Positions 18,759 through 27,440 of a stretch of DNA of 64,000 nt are shown here, one piece after another. Made by a program: the position numbers and the translations under genes. Source of the DNA: JBGPQJ01 sp963709295 (GTDB taxonomy: Bacteria; Chloroflexota; Anaerolineae; Anaerolineales; Villigracilaceae); the NCBI GenBank assembly GCA_963709295.1, contig CAVPVW010000009.1, positions 16,685 through 80,684 of the forward strand, read 5' to 3'. Below the pieces are notes generated by a model. It was not told where the DNA came from, did not search any database, and saw only the letters and a program-made list of their open reading frames with translations. The number at the start of each line of letters is the position of its first letter. Position 1 is the first letter of the stretch.

Positions 18759-20648
18759 TTACGGGTTGACTAGCTCAAGGTTATAGAGCCCAGCGATAGC
18801 CCAACCGTCAGTCATATCGAGCGGTGGGACGGGCGGGTTTGTGCCGTCACCCTGGTGAGGGAAGTTCGTCCAAACACTCTCGTTCACAGTGTGGAACGAC
18901 TGCGGGCGGTACATGAGTGTGAAGGAGGGAACATCGGTCAGGTAGATCTTGACGAGCTCAGTATAGGCTGCCTTGATTTCGGCTTCGTCAGTCATACCGG
19001 GGATCGCTTTGATCAACTCGTCGGCGGCAGGGTTGCTGTATTGACCCCAGTTGCCGTTCCAGTTGCTGGCCATACCAACGTATTCAGAGCTCAGCATATG
19101 GCGGACACGTGACCAAGGCTGGGTCGGGCCGGCGCCGTCACTCCACATCATGAAGATGTCGTAGCCCTCGGGGAGGGGTGCATCTGACTTGGTGACAACG
19201 GTTTGATAGACGGACCATTCAGGGTAGTTGGTCGTGATATCAATGCCGATCTCTTTACCGGCGGCAGCAACGATCTCAATGGCAGCCTGCCAATCGGACC
19301 AGCCGTTGGGGCAGGTCGCGATATAGCTGAGGTTTTTACCATCGACCTCACGCCAGCCATCGCCATCGGTATCTTTGATCCCAGCGTCGTCAAGCAGTTT
19401 CTTGGCGCCTTCGATGTCGTTGCCAGCCCACTGCAGGTCGGCAACAGCTGCCTTGTCATACATGGCCTGTTCGCCGTCGGTCGGGTTCATGAGCGAGCGC
19501 GGAACCTGGTCGAAAGTGGCGGATTGGTTGGTCATCGCGTTGGCAATGATGGTGGGGTAGTCCACGGCGATGGCAATCGCCTTGCGGACCGCAACATTGT
19601 CCAAACCTGGTGACTGCAAGTTATAGAATGCAGTCGGGAGGCTGGCGCCAATGCCATAAGGAGCCTCGGGCAGGTAAGTGGAGATGGGCAGGCCGTCTTT
19701 TAGCCACAGGTCTTGAACATTGGAGTTGAACTGCTGGCTGACATCCACCTCGCCAGCCTGTAAAGCGGTTGTACCGGCAGCGTTATCCTTAAAGATCGTA
19801 TGTGCCAGGTACTTCGGAGCAGGCAGCTTGCCCCACATGGAGGCATCCTGACCCCAGTAGTTGTCATCACGAACATAGACAACCTTCGAATCGTCAGCGA
19901 AGAATCCGTGATAGGGACCGGAGTAAACGACGTCTTCAGCGATATCAGCTTTAAGAGCAGTCGCATCGCCACCGGTGCGCTCTTCCAATGCCTGGGTCCA
20001 GGCCTTTTGGAGGACATAGTTATTACTCAGGTAATGAGAAACTTCCAGAGGATTGACAGTTTTGCCGTCCGCATCCAGTTTAGCCTTGACTACGACTGTT
20101 TGGGGATCGACCGCTTCGATGGTATCGATGAAATCTTTAGAGCCGGTGCCAGCACCAGTTTCGTACTTGAGATTGGTCGCCCAGGTATAGGCAACATCCT
20201 CAGCAGTCACCGGGGTGCCATCGCTCCACTTGGCGGTGGATTTGATCTTGAAGGTGATCTCGGTCTGCGCATCGTTCCATGTATAGGGACCATCGGCCAG
20301 CAGAGGATACTGCTTGCCATCGAGCATGTTATACAGATACGGGGTTTCGAACATGATGACGCGGGCGCTGTCCTGCTGACCGATTGCCAACGCGTTGTTG
20401 CAGCTTTGGGAGTATGGATTCCAGCATACAACTGGACCCCACTGCTGCCCATTGAAGTACAGGGTTTCGTTGCGGGGCAGGGTATTCGCGTCAACAGGCG
20501 CTTCTTCGGTGGGAGCGGGTGCTTCAGTCGCTTCCGGAGCGGCGGGTTCTTCGACAGGAGCCTCTTCGGTAGGCGCGGGGGTGCCGCATGCCGCAAGGAC
20601 CATCGATGCGATGATCAACGCGGTTAATACAAACAGAAACTTTTTCAT
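18759..20648 (-). CDS. ABC substrate-binding lipoprotein, family 5 (Opp/Dpp type)
   Basis: 629-aa extracellular binding protein. It has a signal peptide and lipobox (VLAAC, lipidated C21), then an acidic Pro/Ala/Glu-rich tether of about 35 residues and an SBP_bac_5 domain (SDGTPVTAEDVAYTW; DDAGIKDTDGDGWRE). ATG 20648 follows GGAG. The upstream in-frame extension of 48 codons is not signal-like. The gene follows the LacI regulator and precedes the Opp permeases. The GH3/GH4 context suggests beta-linked oligosaccharides as ligand; that is inference. Confidence 0.93.
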   Translation of the reverse strand: MKKFLFVLTALIIASMVLAACGTPAPTEEAPVEEPAAPEATEAPAPTEEAPVDANTLPRNETLYFNGQQWGPVVCWNPYSQSCNNALAIGQQDSARVIMFETPYLYNMLDGKQYPLLADGPYTWNDAQTEITFKIKSTAKWSDGTPVTAEDVAYTWATNLKYETGAGTGSKDFIDTIEAVDPQTVVVKAKLDADGKTVNPLEVSHYLSNNYVLQKAWTQALEERTGGDATALKADIAEDVVYSGPYHGFFADDSKVVYVRDDNYWGQDASMWGKLPAPKYLAHTIFKDNAAGTTALQAGEVDVSQQFNSNVQDLWLKDGLPISTYLPEAPYGIGASLPTAFYNLQSPGLDNVAVRKAIAIAVDYPTIIANAMTNQSATFDQVPRSLMNPTDGEQAMYDKAAVADLQWAGNDIEGAKKLLDDAGIKDTDGDGWREVDGKNLSYIATCPNGWSDWQAAIEIVAAAGKEIGIDITTNYPEWSVYQTVVTKSDAPLPEGYDIFMMWSDGAGPTQPWSRVRHMLSSEYVGMASNWNGNWGQYSNPAADELIKAIPGMTDEAEIKAAYTELVKIYLTDVPSFTLMYRPQSFHTVNESVWTNFPHQGDGTNPPVPPLDMTDGWAIAGLYNLELVNP

Positions 20649-20685
20649 CGTGATTTTCTCCTCTTTTAGAGTGTGAAATGAATTG

Positions 20686-20699
20686 TGTTGCCGGTTAAA
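20686..20699 (-). promoter_or_regulatory. Second LacI-type site next to a -10 box, before the binding-protein gene
   Basis: Minus-strand TTTAACCGGCAACA matches 11 of 14 positions of the TGTAACCGGTTACA operator upstream of the lacI-type gene. It starts within a TATATT -10-like box, the same layout as at the regulator's own promoter. The corresponding -35 is weak. It suggests that the transport operon has its own promoter under the same regulator. Confidence 0.5.
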
Positions 20700-20754
20700 T
20701 ATACTGTATTTCCTTTGGTTTTGGTATGAATCTGCACCTCCTTTCCGATGAGTT

Positions 20755-21777
20755 TTATCCGGATTGGCACCCGCACGAATTTCGGATGACAATTTCTGTT
20801 GGCAGAAGGGTCAGGGGATCAGCCTGCCTGCCGCGGATAAGGTTGATTATTTGTCTGGCTGCCACACGACCTACTTCCTCGGTGGGAGCACGGACAGTTG
20901 TAAGCGAAGGAGTTAGGTAAGGCGAAGAACGCTGGTCGTCAAATCCCACCACAGAGACATCCTCTGGAACACGCTTCCCCATCTCTCTAAGCGCAGAGAG
21001 CACGCCGATGGCGGCATCGTCATCCCCGGAAAAAACAGCATCGAATTCGACACCTGCCAGGATCAATTCGATCATGGTGGTCTGGGCTACTTCGCGTTCG
21101 AACTCTCCAGGCCAGATCAGTTCTGTGTTATATGGGATGTTGTGAGCCTCCAACGAAGCGCGATAACCCATCTCGCGCCAGTAGGAATCCTCCTGGTGTT
21201 CAGGACCTCGAAGAAAAATAATGCGGCGCCGGTGGTGAACCTCGATCAAGTGGTCCACAATGGCTTTTGAGGCTGCCTTGTTTTCGACCGTCACGCATGG
21301 AATAGCCAGATGAGGAGGGGAAGAGCGGTAAATGAGGACAATCGGAAATTTTGAATGGTAATAGTGGTTCAAGCCTGGTTCAGACAGGCTGTCGGCATAG
21401 CCGAGTATTCCGTCCGTGTTGTTCGGTCCCAGGGGCGGATTATGGGTAGTCCCATATCTTGATAGGTTTGATGAAATAAGGAGGTTGTAGCCGGCTTCGG
21501 CAACAACCTCCTCGATACCCCGCAACATGGGAGCAAAAAAATCACCGTAAATATTATAGGTCAGCATCAGACCGATGGCATTTGTTTTTTGTGTCGCCAG
21601 GTTCCGGGCAGCGGAATGTGGAATGTATTTCAAATCCGTCATGACTTCGTCGAGACGGGTTGCCACCTCGGGGGAAACAGTCGCTGTCTGGTTAATATAC
21701 CTGCTGACAGTGGCAATCGAAACGCCAGCCTGCTTGGCAACTTCACGTATCGTGACGGAGGAGGATCTGCGAGTCAT
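20755..21777 (-). CDS. LacI-family transcriptional regulator
   Basis: 340-aa sugar-responsive repressor. The N-terminal helix-turn-helix and hinge (VTIREVAKQAGVSIATVSRYIN, then IPHSAARNLATQKTNAIGLM) are typical LacI/GalR, followed by a periplasmic-binding-protein-like effector domain (FDAVFSGDDDAAIGVL; VSVVGFDDQ). It lies upstream of, and in line with, the binding protein, Opp transporter and GH3/GH4 genes, so it probably controls them in response to an oligosaccharide. No clear ribosome-binding site is visible before its ATG. Confidence 0.95.
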   Translation of the reverse strand: MTRRSSSVTIREVAKQAGVSIATVSRYINQTATVSPEVATRLDEVMTDLKYIPHSAARNLATQKTNAIGLMLTYNIYGDFFAPMLRGIEEVVAEAGYNLLISSNLSRYGTTHNPPLGPNNTDGILGYADSLSEPGLNHYYHSKFPIVLIYRSSPPHLAIPCVTVENKAASKAIVDHLIEVHHRRRIIFLRGPEHQEDSYWREMGYRASLEAHNIPYNTELIWPGEFEREVAQTTMIELILAGVEFDAVFSGDDDAAIGVLSALREMGKRVPEDVSVVGFDDQRSSPYLTPSLTTVRAPTEEVGRVAARQIINLIRGRQADPLTLLPTEIVIRNSCGCQSG

Positions 21778-21796
21778 AGGGGGATGAAAGAGTTAC

Positions 21797-21851
21797 TGTA
21801 ACCGGTTACAGTAACCGGTTACATAATAGCACTTCCAAAACCGAGAGTCAA
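21797..21851 (-). promoter_or_regulatory. Promoter of the LacI-type gene with two tandem operators
   Basis: On the minus strand TTGACT (21851-21846), a 17-bp spacer and TATTAT (21828-21823) form a strong promoter. Immediately downstream lie the palindrome gTAACCGGTTAC (21822-21811) and the 14-bp TGTAACCGGTTACA (21810-21797), with centres 13 bp apart. A repressor bound there would cover the transcription start, so autorepression is expected. Confidence 0.85.
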
Positions 21852-21925
21852 GAGTGATTTTCATCACGAACTTCTTCTTGGAGAATTTTGTCGAATTTGG
21901 CTCGGATTATTCATTTTGAACCTTG

Positions 21926-21954
21926 TTGACATTGACTGAGATTGGCTCTAAACT
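21926..21954 (+). promoter_or_regulatory. Sigma-70-type promoter for the MFS operon
   Basis: TTGACA (21926-21931), 17-bp spacer, TAAACT (21949-21954), about 150 bp upstream of the MFS start. In the rest of the 325-bp divergent region (21778-22102) only the LacI promoter and operators are recognised. Confidence 0.7.
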
Positions 21955-22102
21955 ACTCCTTAATGAAGAAAACCCTTCCCGTTTTGCCCATTTTCATTCT
22001 GTTGCCGTTACGTTATGTATCGCCTCTAGGCCGACTTGCTCACCGACTGAATGTCTAGTGAGCAAACCTGAATCATCCTAACTCACATCACAGAGATTCA
22101 TA

Positions 22103-23284
22103 ATGTCAAAATCAATGACAAGGTCTTTGTTATTACTCACCTCTGCAGCCTTCTATTCATTCTTTGTTTTTGGTTTTACTGATAATCTCAAAGGCGCGAC
22201 TCTCCCTCCGCTGCTTGACGAACTTGGACTGTCCTATACCCTGGGCGGCACTATACTGCTTGGGGCGTACGTCGGTTTTATCATCGCGACCCTATTCACC
22301 GGTATACTAGCGGACACGGTTGGCAACAAATTCGTGATCATTCTCGCAGGTGTCCTTCTCGTGACCGGAATCCTGGGATACAGTTCTTCGAAAGCTGCAG
22401 TGGGTCTGCTCGTGTCTATGACGGCCATCGGCATGGGACTTGGATCCATCGAACTTGGAGCGAATGCCATCATCGTCGACATACACTCGTCGGACAAAGG
22501 TCGTTACCTGAATTTAATGGCCGTTTTCCACGGGCTTGGATCCATGCTGGCTCCATTGTTCGCAGGATGGCTGCTGGTTTCCGGGTCATCATGGCGAATG
22601 GTCTATCGTTGGGATCTACTCGTGGCTGGACTCATGATTGTAATCTTCGTCATACTTCCCTATCCTCATATCAGAAAATCGAACGGTGAAAAATTCGATT
22701 TGCTCCATTTGGGAAAGACCGCCTTCGCGCGCCCGATGGGTTGGTTTTATTTCGCCATCGCTGTCTATGTTGCCGTTGAGTTGGGATTGGCAAGCTGGCT
22801 TGTGACCTATCTTCAGGAGATTCGTCAGGTCTCTACTGGCACATCCGCTGTCTATTTATCCGTCTTTTTCGGTCTGGTCATGCTGGGACGCTTCCTCGGC
22901 AGTTTTGTGGTCGAGAGAGTGGGATACTTATGGTCCATTCTTTATGCCACGATTGGGGCGATGGTCTGTATCGGATTGGGATTGCTGGGTCCGCATACCC
23001 TCATCGTGATCCTGCCCCTGGCGGGATTTTTCCTCTCGATCATTTTTCCTACCCTCACAGCGGCTGTATCCGACCTTCATACCGATAATATGGCATCCAT
23101 TCTCGGGTTGTTGTTCACCTTTGCCGGCGTGGGAGGCATGCTTGGTCCCTGGTTGATCGGGCTTGCCGGGGACGTGCTGGGTCTGAGTATCGGATTTGGA
23201 GTGAACTTGCTTTATTGCGGTTTATTGTTGGTCATCACTGTGATTCTTATCAAGGAGACGGGATATGACAGAAAAGATGCTTAA
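22103..23284 (+). CDS. Major facilitator superfamily transporter
   Basis: 393-aa protein with twelve hydrophobic helices. MFS motif A is seen after TM2 (GILADTVGNKFVIILAG), and the N-terminus FVFGFTDNLKGATLPPLLDELGLSY resembles sugar-type MFS carriers (FucP/GlcP-like). It is translationally coupled to the Gfo/Idh/MocA gene (20-bp overlap) and followed by glycerate kinase, which suggests uptake of a sugar or sugar acid. Substrate unknown. Confidence 0.88.
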   Translation: MSKSMTRSLLLLTSAAFYSFFVFGFTDNLKGATLPPLLDELGLSYTLGGTILLGAYVGFIIATLFTGILADTVGNKFVIILAGVLLVTGILGYSSSKAAVGLLVSMTAIGMGLGSIELGANAIIVDIHSSDKGRYLNLMAVFHGLGSMLAPLFAGWLLVSGSSWRMVYRWDLLVAGLMIVIFVILPYPHIRKSNGEKFDLLHLGKTAFARPMGWFYFAIAVYVAVELGLASWLVTYLQEIRQVSTGTSAVYLSVFFGLVMLGRFLGSFVVERVGYLWSILYATIGAMVCIGLGLLGPHTLIVILPLAGFFLSIIFPTLTAAVSDLHTDNMASILGLLFTFAGVGGMLGPWLIGLAGDVLGLSIGFGVNLLYCGLLLVITVILIKETGYDRKDA

Positions 23285-24248
23285 CTGGGGATTTCTCTCC
23301 ACGGCGAAAATCAACCAAAGGGTGATGCCGGCGTTTCGCGATTCAAAACGCAACCGGCTTTACGCAGTTGCTTCAAGGAATCAGGAAACTGCGGACCCCT
23401 ATGCCCGTCAGTGGAAAATACCCAAAGCCTTTGGTTCTTATGAAGCCATGCTTGCATCACCGGAAATTGATGTTGTTTACAATCCACTGCCGAACCATCT
23501 TCATACTGAATGGAGCATCAAGGCAATGCAGGCTGGAAAACATGTTTTATGCGAGAAGCCGTTTGCTTTAACTGTTGAGGAAGTCGATTTAGTGGAGAAA
23601 GCCGCGAAAGATACGGGGAAAATCATTGCCGAGGCGTTTATGTATCGCCATCATCCCCAAACCCTGAAGGTTAAGCAAATGGTGGATGACGGTATCCTGG
23701 GAAAAGTAAAACTGATTCGCGGTTCCTTCACGTATCAATTCACCCGTCAGGATAATTACCGGACCGATCCGGCCATGGGGGGCGGCGCGCTCTGGGATAT
23801 CGGCTGTTATCCACTCAGTTACGCTCGAGCGATGCTGGGCATGGAACCGGTCGAGGTGTTCGGCTGGCAGGTGACAGGTGCGTCTGGTATCGATGAATCT
23901 TTCGTTGCCCAAATGCGCTTCCCGGGCGAGACGCATGCGCAGTTCGATTGCAGTTTCGCGGTCCCTAATCATACGTTCATGGAACTTGTCGGCGATGAAG
24001 CGACGTTGATCATCCCCGTGCCGTTCACGCCTCAGTCCAAGGAATACATTTTCCTGACCCGGGAGGGCAAGACCGAGAAGATCACGGTTAAGGCACCGGG
24101 ACTCTACAATGGCGAAGTGGAGGATATGGCGGACGCGATCCTTCTGGGAAAGCCTCCACTTATTAGTTTGGCGGATACGCGCGCCAACACCCGAACCATC
24201 CTTGCCCTGTTTGAATCAGCCAAAACCGGCAAACCTGTCACACTGTAA
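23265..24248 (+). CDS. Gfo/Idh/MocA-family NAD(P)-dependent oxidoreductase
   Basis: 327-aa sugar or inositol dehydrogenase-like protein. The N-terminal Rossmann fold is somewhat degenerate (WGFLSTAKINQRVMPAF). The catalytic EKP motif is present (HVLCEKPFALT), as are AEAFMYRHHPQ and GGGALWDIGCYPLSYAR of the C-terminal domain. Start ATG 23265 lies inside the MFS gene; ATG 23277 is an alternative. Cytoplasmic; probably oxidises the sugar imported by the MFS carrier. Confidence 0.9.
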   Translation: MTEKMLNWGFLSTAKINQRVMPAFRDSKRNRLYAVASRNQETADPYARQWKIPKAFGSYEAMLASPEIDVVYNPLPNHLHTEWSIKAMQAGKHVLCEKPFALTVEEVDLVEKAAKDTGKIIAEAFMYRHHPQTLKVKQMVDDGILGKVKLIRGSFTYQFTRQDNYRTDPAMGGGALWDIGCYPLSYARAMLGMEPVEVFGWQVTGASGIDESFVAQMRFPGETHAQFDCSFAVPNHTFMELVGDEATLIIPVPFTPQSKEYIFLTREGKTEKITVKAPGLYNGEVEDMADAILLGKPPLISLADTRANTRTILALFESAKTGKPVTL

Positions 24249-24262
24249 ATCCTGATCTATTT

Positions 24263-25582
24263 CTGACGCAGACCCTTCGTTCCCACCCCCGCGGCGATTC
24301 CATCGCCCGAATTCTGGCAGCCAGTCTGGACGCCGTTGAGCCCGGTAAGGCTGTCCGCCGGCATTTCACCATGGATGAAGGCATTCCGTCGATGGCGGGA
24401 ATTCCAATTGAAGTGAGGGGCAGAATCTTTACTCTCGGCATCGGAAAGGCCGCTTCAGCAATGACTCGGGCTGTGGCAGAGGTTCTCGGTCCGCGGCTAA
24501 CCGCAGGTCTGGTTGTGACCAAACACAAACCCGATTTGCCGATTCCGGGCGTGGAGATCATCGAGGGTGGTCACCCCATACCGGATGAGCGCAGCCTGGA
24601 CGCCGGTAAAAGGGTCGAGAAATTTGTCAGCTCTTTGGGTGCGGATGACCTATTGATCTGTCTCGTCTCAGGGGGCGGCTCCGCATTGGTGACTTCACCA
24701 GTAGAAGGTGTTTCGCTTGAGGATATGCAATCACTGACGGCCTCCTTGCTGGAGTGCGGTGCACAAATCGATGAGATGAACCTTATCCGCAGGCAGTTGG
24801 ACAGGTTGAAAGGGGGTGGTTTGGCGCAGATGGCTGCTCCTGCCCAGATCGTGAGTTTGATACTTTCGGATGTGGTCGGTAATTCATTGGAATCGATTGC
24901 ATCGGGTCCGACGGTGCCCGACCCGACGACTGCGGAGGACGCTCTGGCTGTTTTGGATCGGTATAAACTGGTTAAATTTACTCCTTCGAGCATTGTAAAG
25001 GTGTTGAAGCAGAGGAAAAAGGCACCTGAACCCGAAAAAAGCCTATTTTCGCGTATCCATAATATCATCGTTGGCAGCAATCTAATCGCTGCCCAAGCAG
25101 CCTTGAAGCAAGCCGAGCAGGAAGATTTTCATCCTTATCTGTTGCGGACAGACCTTCAAGGTGAAGCACGGGAGGTCGCTCGTGATTTATCCATCCAGTT
25201 GAGATGGGCTTGGAAGATGGGAGATCCGGCACCTCGTCCGGCTTGCATTGTTGCTGGAGGTGAAACGACGGTGACCATCCAGGGGAATGGTCGTGGAGGC
25301 CGGAACACCGAACTGGCATTGGCGTCTGTAAGCGAGCTGGCGGATTTTCCCGATGTGATGCTGGTCACACTGGCCACCGATGGCGAGGACGGTGTCACGG
25401 ATGCAGCCGGGGCAGTCGTTACAGGAAACACCTGGCGCCAGGGAATGGCGCTTGACATGAGTGCGACAGAATTCCTGAACAGGAATGATTCTTACACTTA
25501 CTTCAAAAAACTGGATGATTTATTGACACCAGGTCCAACAGGTACGAATGTCAACGACCTGACTTTCCTCTTCACGTTCTGA
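24263..25582 (+). CDS. Glycerate kinase, MOFRL family (GckA/TtuD type)
   Basis: Phosphorylates D-glycerate, usually to 2-phosphoglycerate. Seen: GIGKAASAMTRAVAEVL, VTKHKPDLPIPGVEIIEGGHPIPDE, CLVSGGGSALV and the C-terminal MOFRL domain ending PTGTNVNDLTFLF. The first ATG is at 24371, but family-like sequence (SIARILAASLDAVEPGKAVRRHF) continues in frame upstream of it. No ATG, GTG or TTG exists between there and the in-frame stop at 24212, so the start is probably CTG 24263, or a start was lost to an indel. Third gene of the MFS operon. Confidence 0.9.
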   Translation: MTQTLRSHPRGDSIARILAASLDAVEPGKAVRRHFTMDEGIPSMAGIPIEVRGRIFTLGIGKAASAMTRAVAEVLGPRLTAGLVVTKHKPDLPIPGVEIIEGGHPIPDERSLDAGKRVEKFVSSLGADDLLICLVSGGGSALVTSPVEGVSLEDMQSLTASLLECGAQIDEMNLIRRQLDRLKGGGLAQMAAPAQIVSLILSDVVGNSLESIASGPTVPDPTTAEDALAVLDRYKLVKFTPSSIVKVLKQRKKAPEPEKSLFSRIHNIIVGSNLIAAQAALKQAEQEDFHPYLLRTDLQGEAREVARDLSIQLRWAWKMGDPAPRPACIVAGGETTVTIQGNGRGGRNTELALASVSELADFPDVMLVTLATDGEDGVTDAAGAVVTGNTWRQGMALDMSATEFLNRNDSYTYFKKLDDLLTPGPTGTNVNDLTFLFTF

Positions 25583-25689
25583 CAGTTGGTATTCATAAAT
25601 CCAATAACCCGGTATCTCATACCATTAAAAACAAGTAGAATTGAATATAACAAACCTTGACCTTTCGGTTTTTTGCCAAGGAGGATGTC

Positions 25690-25880
25690 ATGGACCTGGA
25701 ATCCACTGCACGAGAACTGCTTGCCACAGTAGGTGATTTCTCAATTCAATCCTGGGTGGTGTGGTAAACCTTTTCAACTCTTTCTTCAGTTTTCTCCCAG
25801 AAAATCTTCGCACAGGCTTTGGCGTGGTGGTCTTCATCGTCATCGGGATCATCATTTTCTTCCTCTGGCGAAGAGACTAG
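25690..25880 (+). CDS. Small single-helix membrane protein (one-base frameshift), unknown
   Basis: An AAGGAGG site leads into ATG 25690 and 21 sensible codons (MDLESTARELLATVGDFSIQS). The frame then closes, while the next frame continues as GGVVNLFNSFFSFLPENLRTG followed by a strong transmembrane helix and a WRRD end. Adding one G to the GGG run at 25754-25756 joins them into a 63-aa amphipathic-plus-TM protein. I do not recognise a family. It lies 46 nt before the comM remnant. Real as a gene or gene relic; the frameshift may be sequence error. Confidence 0.55.
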
Positions 25881-25926
25881 GCTGATCTTGGATTAAATCC
25901 CATCCCAGGTTGTAACCTGTAAATCT

Positions 25927-26094
25927 ATGATTGCCCGAGTCTATACCTGCGCTGTGGTCGGCCTTGAAGGGGTCATCGTCGAAGTCGAAGTGGATTACAC
26001 CACCGGCTTTCCGGGGATGACCATCGTAGGATTGCCGGACGCTGCCGTGCAGGAACGCCGCGAGCGCGCTTATGTGGATAAAATTCGTCTGTAA
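25927..26094 (+). pseudogene. comM: ComM/YifB, N-terminal fragment
   Basis: 55 codons beginning MIARVYTCAVVGLEGVIVEV and running to GFPGMTIVGLPDAAVQERRERA, the unmistakable N-terminus of the Mg-chelatase-like AAA+ protein ComM (a branch-migration helicase used in natural transformation). After RERA, near base 26070, the sequence stops resembling ComM and meets a stop codon at once. The last 47 residues of the family reappear at 28759, about 2.7 kb away. About 400 codons between them are gone, so ComM function is lost at this site. Confidence 0.9.
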
Positions 26095-26157
26095 AAACAT
26101 TGACTTTGTAGCAGAAATGCTTATAATTTCGTAGGTTTGCAACTCTGAAAGATCCCC

Positions 26158-26187
26158 TTGATTTCTTTAGGTTGCATCCCATATAAT
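26158..26187 (+). promoter_or_regulatory. Promoter inside the comM insert
   Basis: TTGATT (26158-26163), 18-bp spacer, TATAAT (26182-26187), reading towards the 21-codon micro-ORF at 26239 and the hairpin at 26327. Confidence 0.5.
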
Positions 26188-26238
26188 GAGAGAAATCCTT
26201 GTTTTTCTGTCTTTGTTTTGATTGAAAGGAAGGCAAAA

Positions 26239-26301
26239 TTGGACAACAAAAGTGATATATTGACGCTCGTATTTGCAGAAGGTCCCGACGTTGATACGTA
26301 A
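26239..26301 (+). CDS. Putative 20-aa micro-ORF in the insert
   Basis: TTG-initiated reading frame (LDNKSDILTLVFAEGPDVDT) preceded by a purine-rich GAAAGGAAGG site 5 nt upstream. It has its own promoter-like sequence at 26158 and ends shortly before a hairpin. It could be a short peptide, the start of a truncated gene, or part of a small RNA of about 150 nt. No family recognised; support is only from signals. Confidence 0.3.
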   Translation: MDNKSDILTLVFAEGPDVDT

Positions 26302-26326
26302 AAAAGCATAAAGCACCATGTAAAAA

Positions 26327-26348
26327 ATGAGCCCAGTTTTGGGCTCAT
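26327..26348. terminator. Hairpin terminator at the end of the 26354-27232 gene
   Basis: Perfect 8-bp stem ATGAGCCC/GGGCTCAT (26327-26334 with 26341-26348). On the minus strand it is followed by TTTTTT, which fits the gene ending at 26354. On the plus strand the following ATTTCATTT is weaker, but it could also stop the micro-ORF transcript. Confidence 0.8.
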
Positions 26349-26353
26349 TTCAT

Positions 26354-27232
26354 TTAATGCGGATCATATATTCTGCGTGCCTTTATTTCATAAGAATATA
26401 TTCCTTTTGGAACATTAGTGGCAGTAAGTTCTAAGACTGATTTTCCAAATTCATCTTTCAAAAACTTATATGAACCAATATTAGGGTTGATTGAGAATTC
26501 GGAAAACTCAAGCGGTTTTGGGGCTACGATTTTAAGGCGAAAGTCATCAATTTTATTTTTCGCAGTGACCTTTCCCTTATCTTTCAAGGATTGAATAAAG
26601 TCAGCCCATACATTTTCCCAATATCTATAAATCTTTAAACCGCTTTCCTTGGCTTCATTGGTTAAAAATGGATCTAAAATAATCGCATAATATGATTTGT
26701 TTCCATCCCAATCATATAAAACCTTTGGTAAAGATTTTGTGCCGGCTTCATTTTTTGCTGAAAATATTATTTTTTCTTCCTTCTTTGCATTACCATTGGT
26801 GGTACCCATTGCCATTTCATACCAAGGTACATCTTTCCCCGTATAGCTAAGTACTACGTGCCTGTAAAAATGACCACTTTTATTGTCTAGAATCTCATGA
26901 GTTTCGTGAAAGGTTTTTATAGTATATTCGGGATCGATATTCTTAACAATAAATTGAATAAAACTATTTTTTTCTATCAAATCTAATCTGAATCTTCTAT
27001 CTTTTCTATATAGAAACCAAACTGCAATAATTAGGGCTGGTATAACTATATATGTACTTGCCAATAATGCATTCTGATATTTATTTTCAAAAATTTTATA
27101 TATACTGTTAAACAGTACAATGAGCGTAAGTAATTCGATAATCCCCACTAAAATTAACTCAAATCGTGATGGATAATCAGCATTAACATAAGATTCCCTG
27201 AACCAATGAGAAAATACTTTAGGTAGTTTCAT
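26354..27232 (-). CDS. Two-helix membrane protein of the comM insert, unknown
   Basis: 292-aa protein: short cytoplasmic N-terminus, two transmembrane helices (about residues 24-45 and 56-75), then a soluble domain of some 210 residues rich in Lys, aromatic and acidic residues. The domain ends in a beta-like stretch (SVLELTATNVPKGIYSYEIK). I recognise no family or catalytic motif. AT-rich codons mark it as foreign to the neighbourhood. Own terminator at 26327; GGAGG precedes the ATG. Confidence 0.7.
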   Translation of the reverse strand: MKLPKVFSHWFRESYVNADYPSRFELILVGIIELLTLIVLFNSIYKIFENKYQNALLASTYIVIPALIIAVWFLYRKDRRFRLDLIEKNSFIQFIVKNIDPEYTIKTFHETHEILDNKSGHFYRHVVLSYTGKDVPWYEMAMGTTNGNAKKEEKIIFSAKNEAGTKSLPKVLYDWDGNKSYYAIILDPFLTNEAKESGLKIYRYWENVWADFIQSLKDKGKVTAKNKIDDFRLKIVAPKPLEFSEFSINPNIGSYKFLKDEFGKSVLELTATNVPKGIYSYEIKARRIYDPH

Positions 27233-27440
27233 GTCCCCTCCATAAAAATATCGATGCTTGGAACATTATACAATATTCTTATTAAAATATTCGATAACAT
27301 TATTAAATAAAAAATTTTTGCCAAGTTTAGGGTCTGTATAGTATGGCATTGTAGACCAATAGGATCAACTTATCGAAATTGATGTATTATTTAAGCACCA
27401 TCAATGAGAGTTATTTATTTTTGAAGAAATGGAGTGCCTC

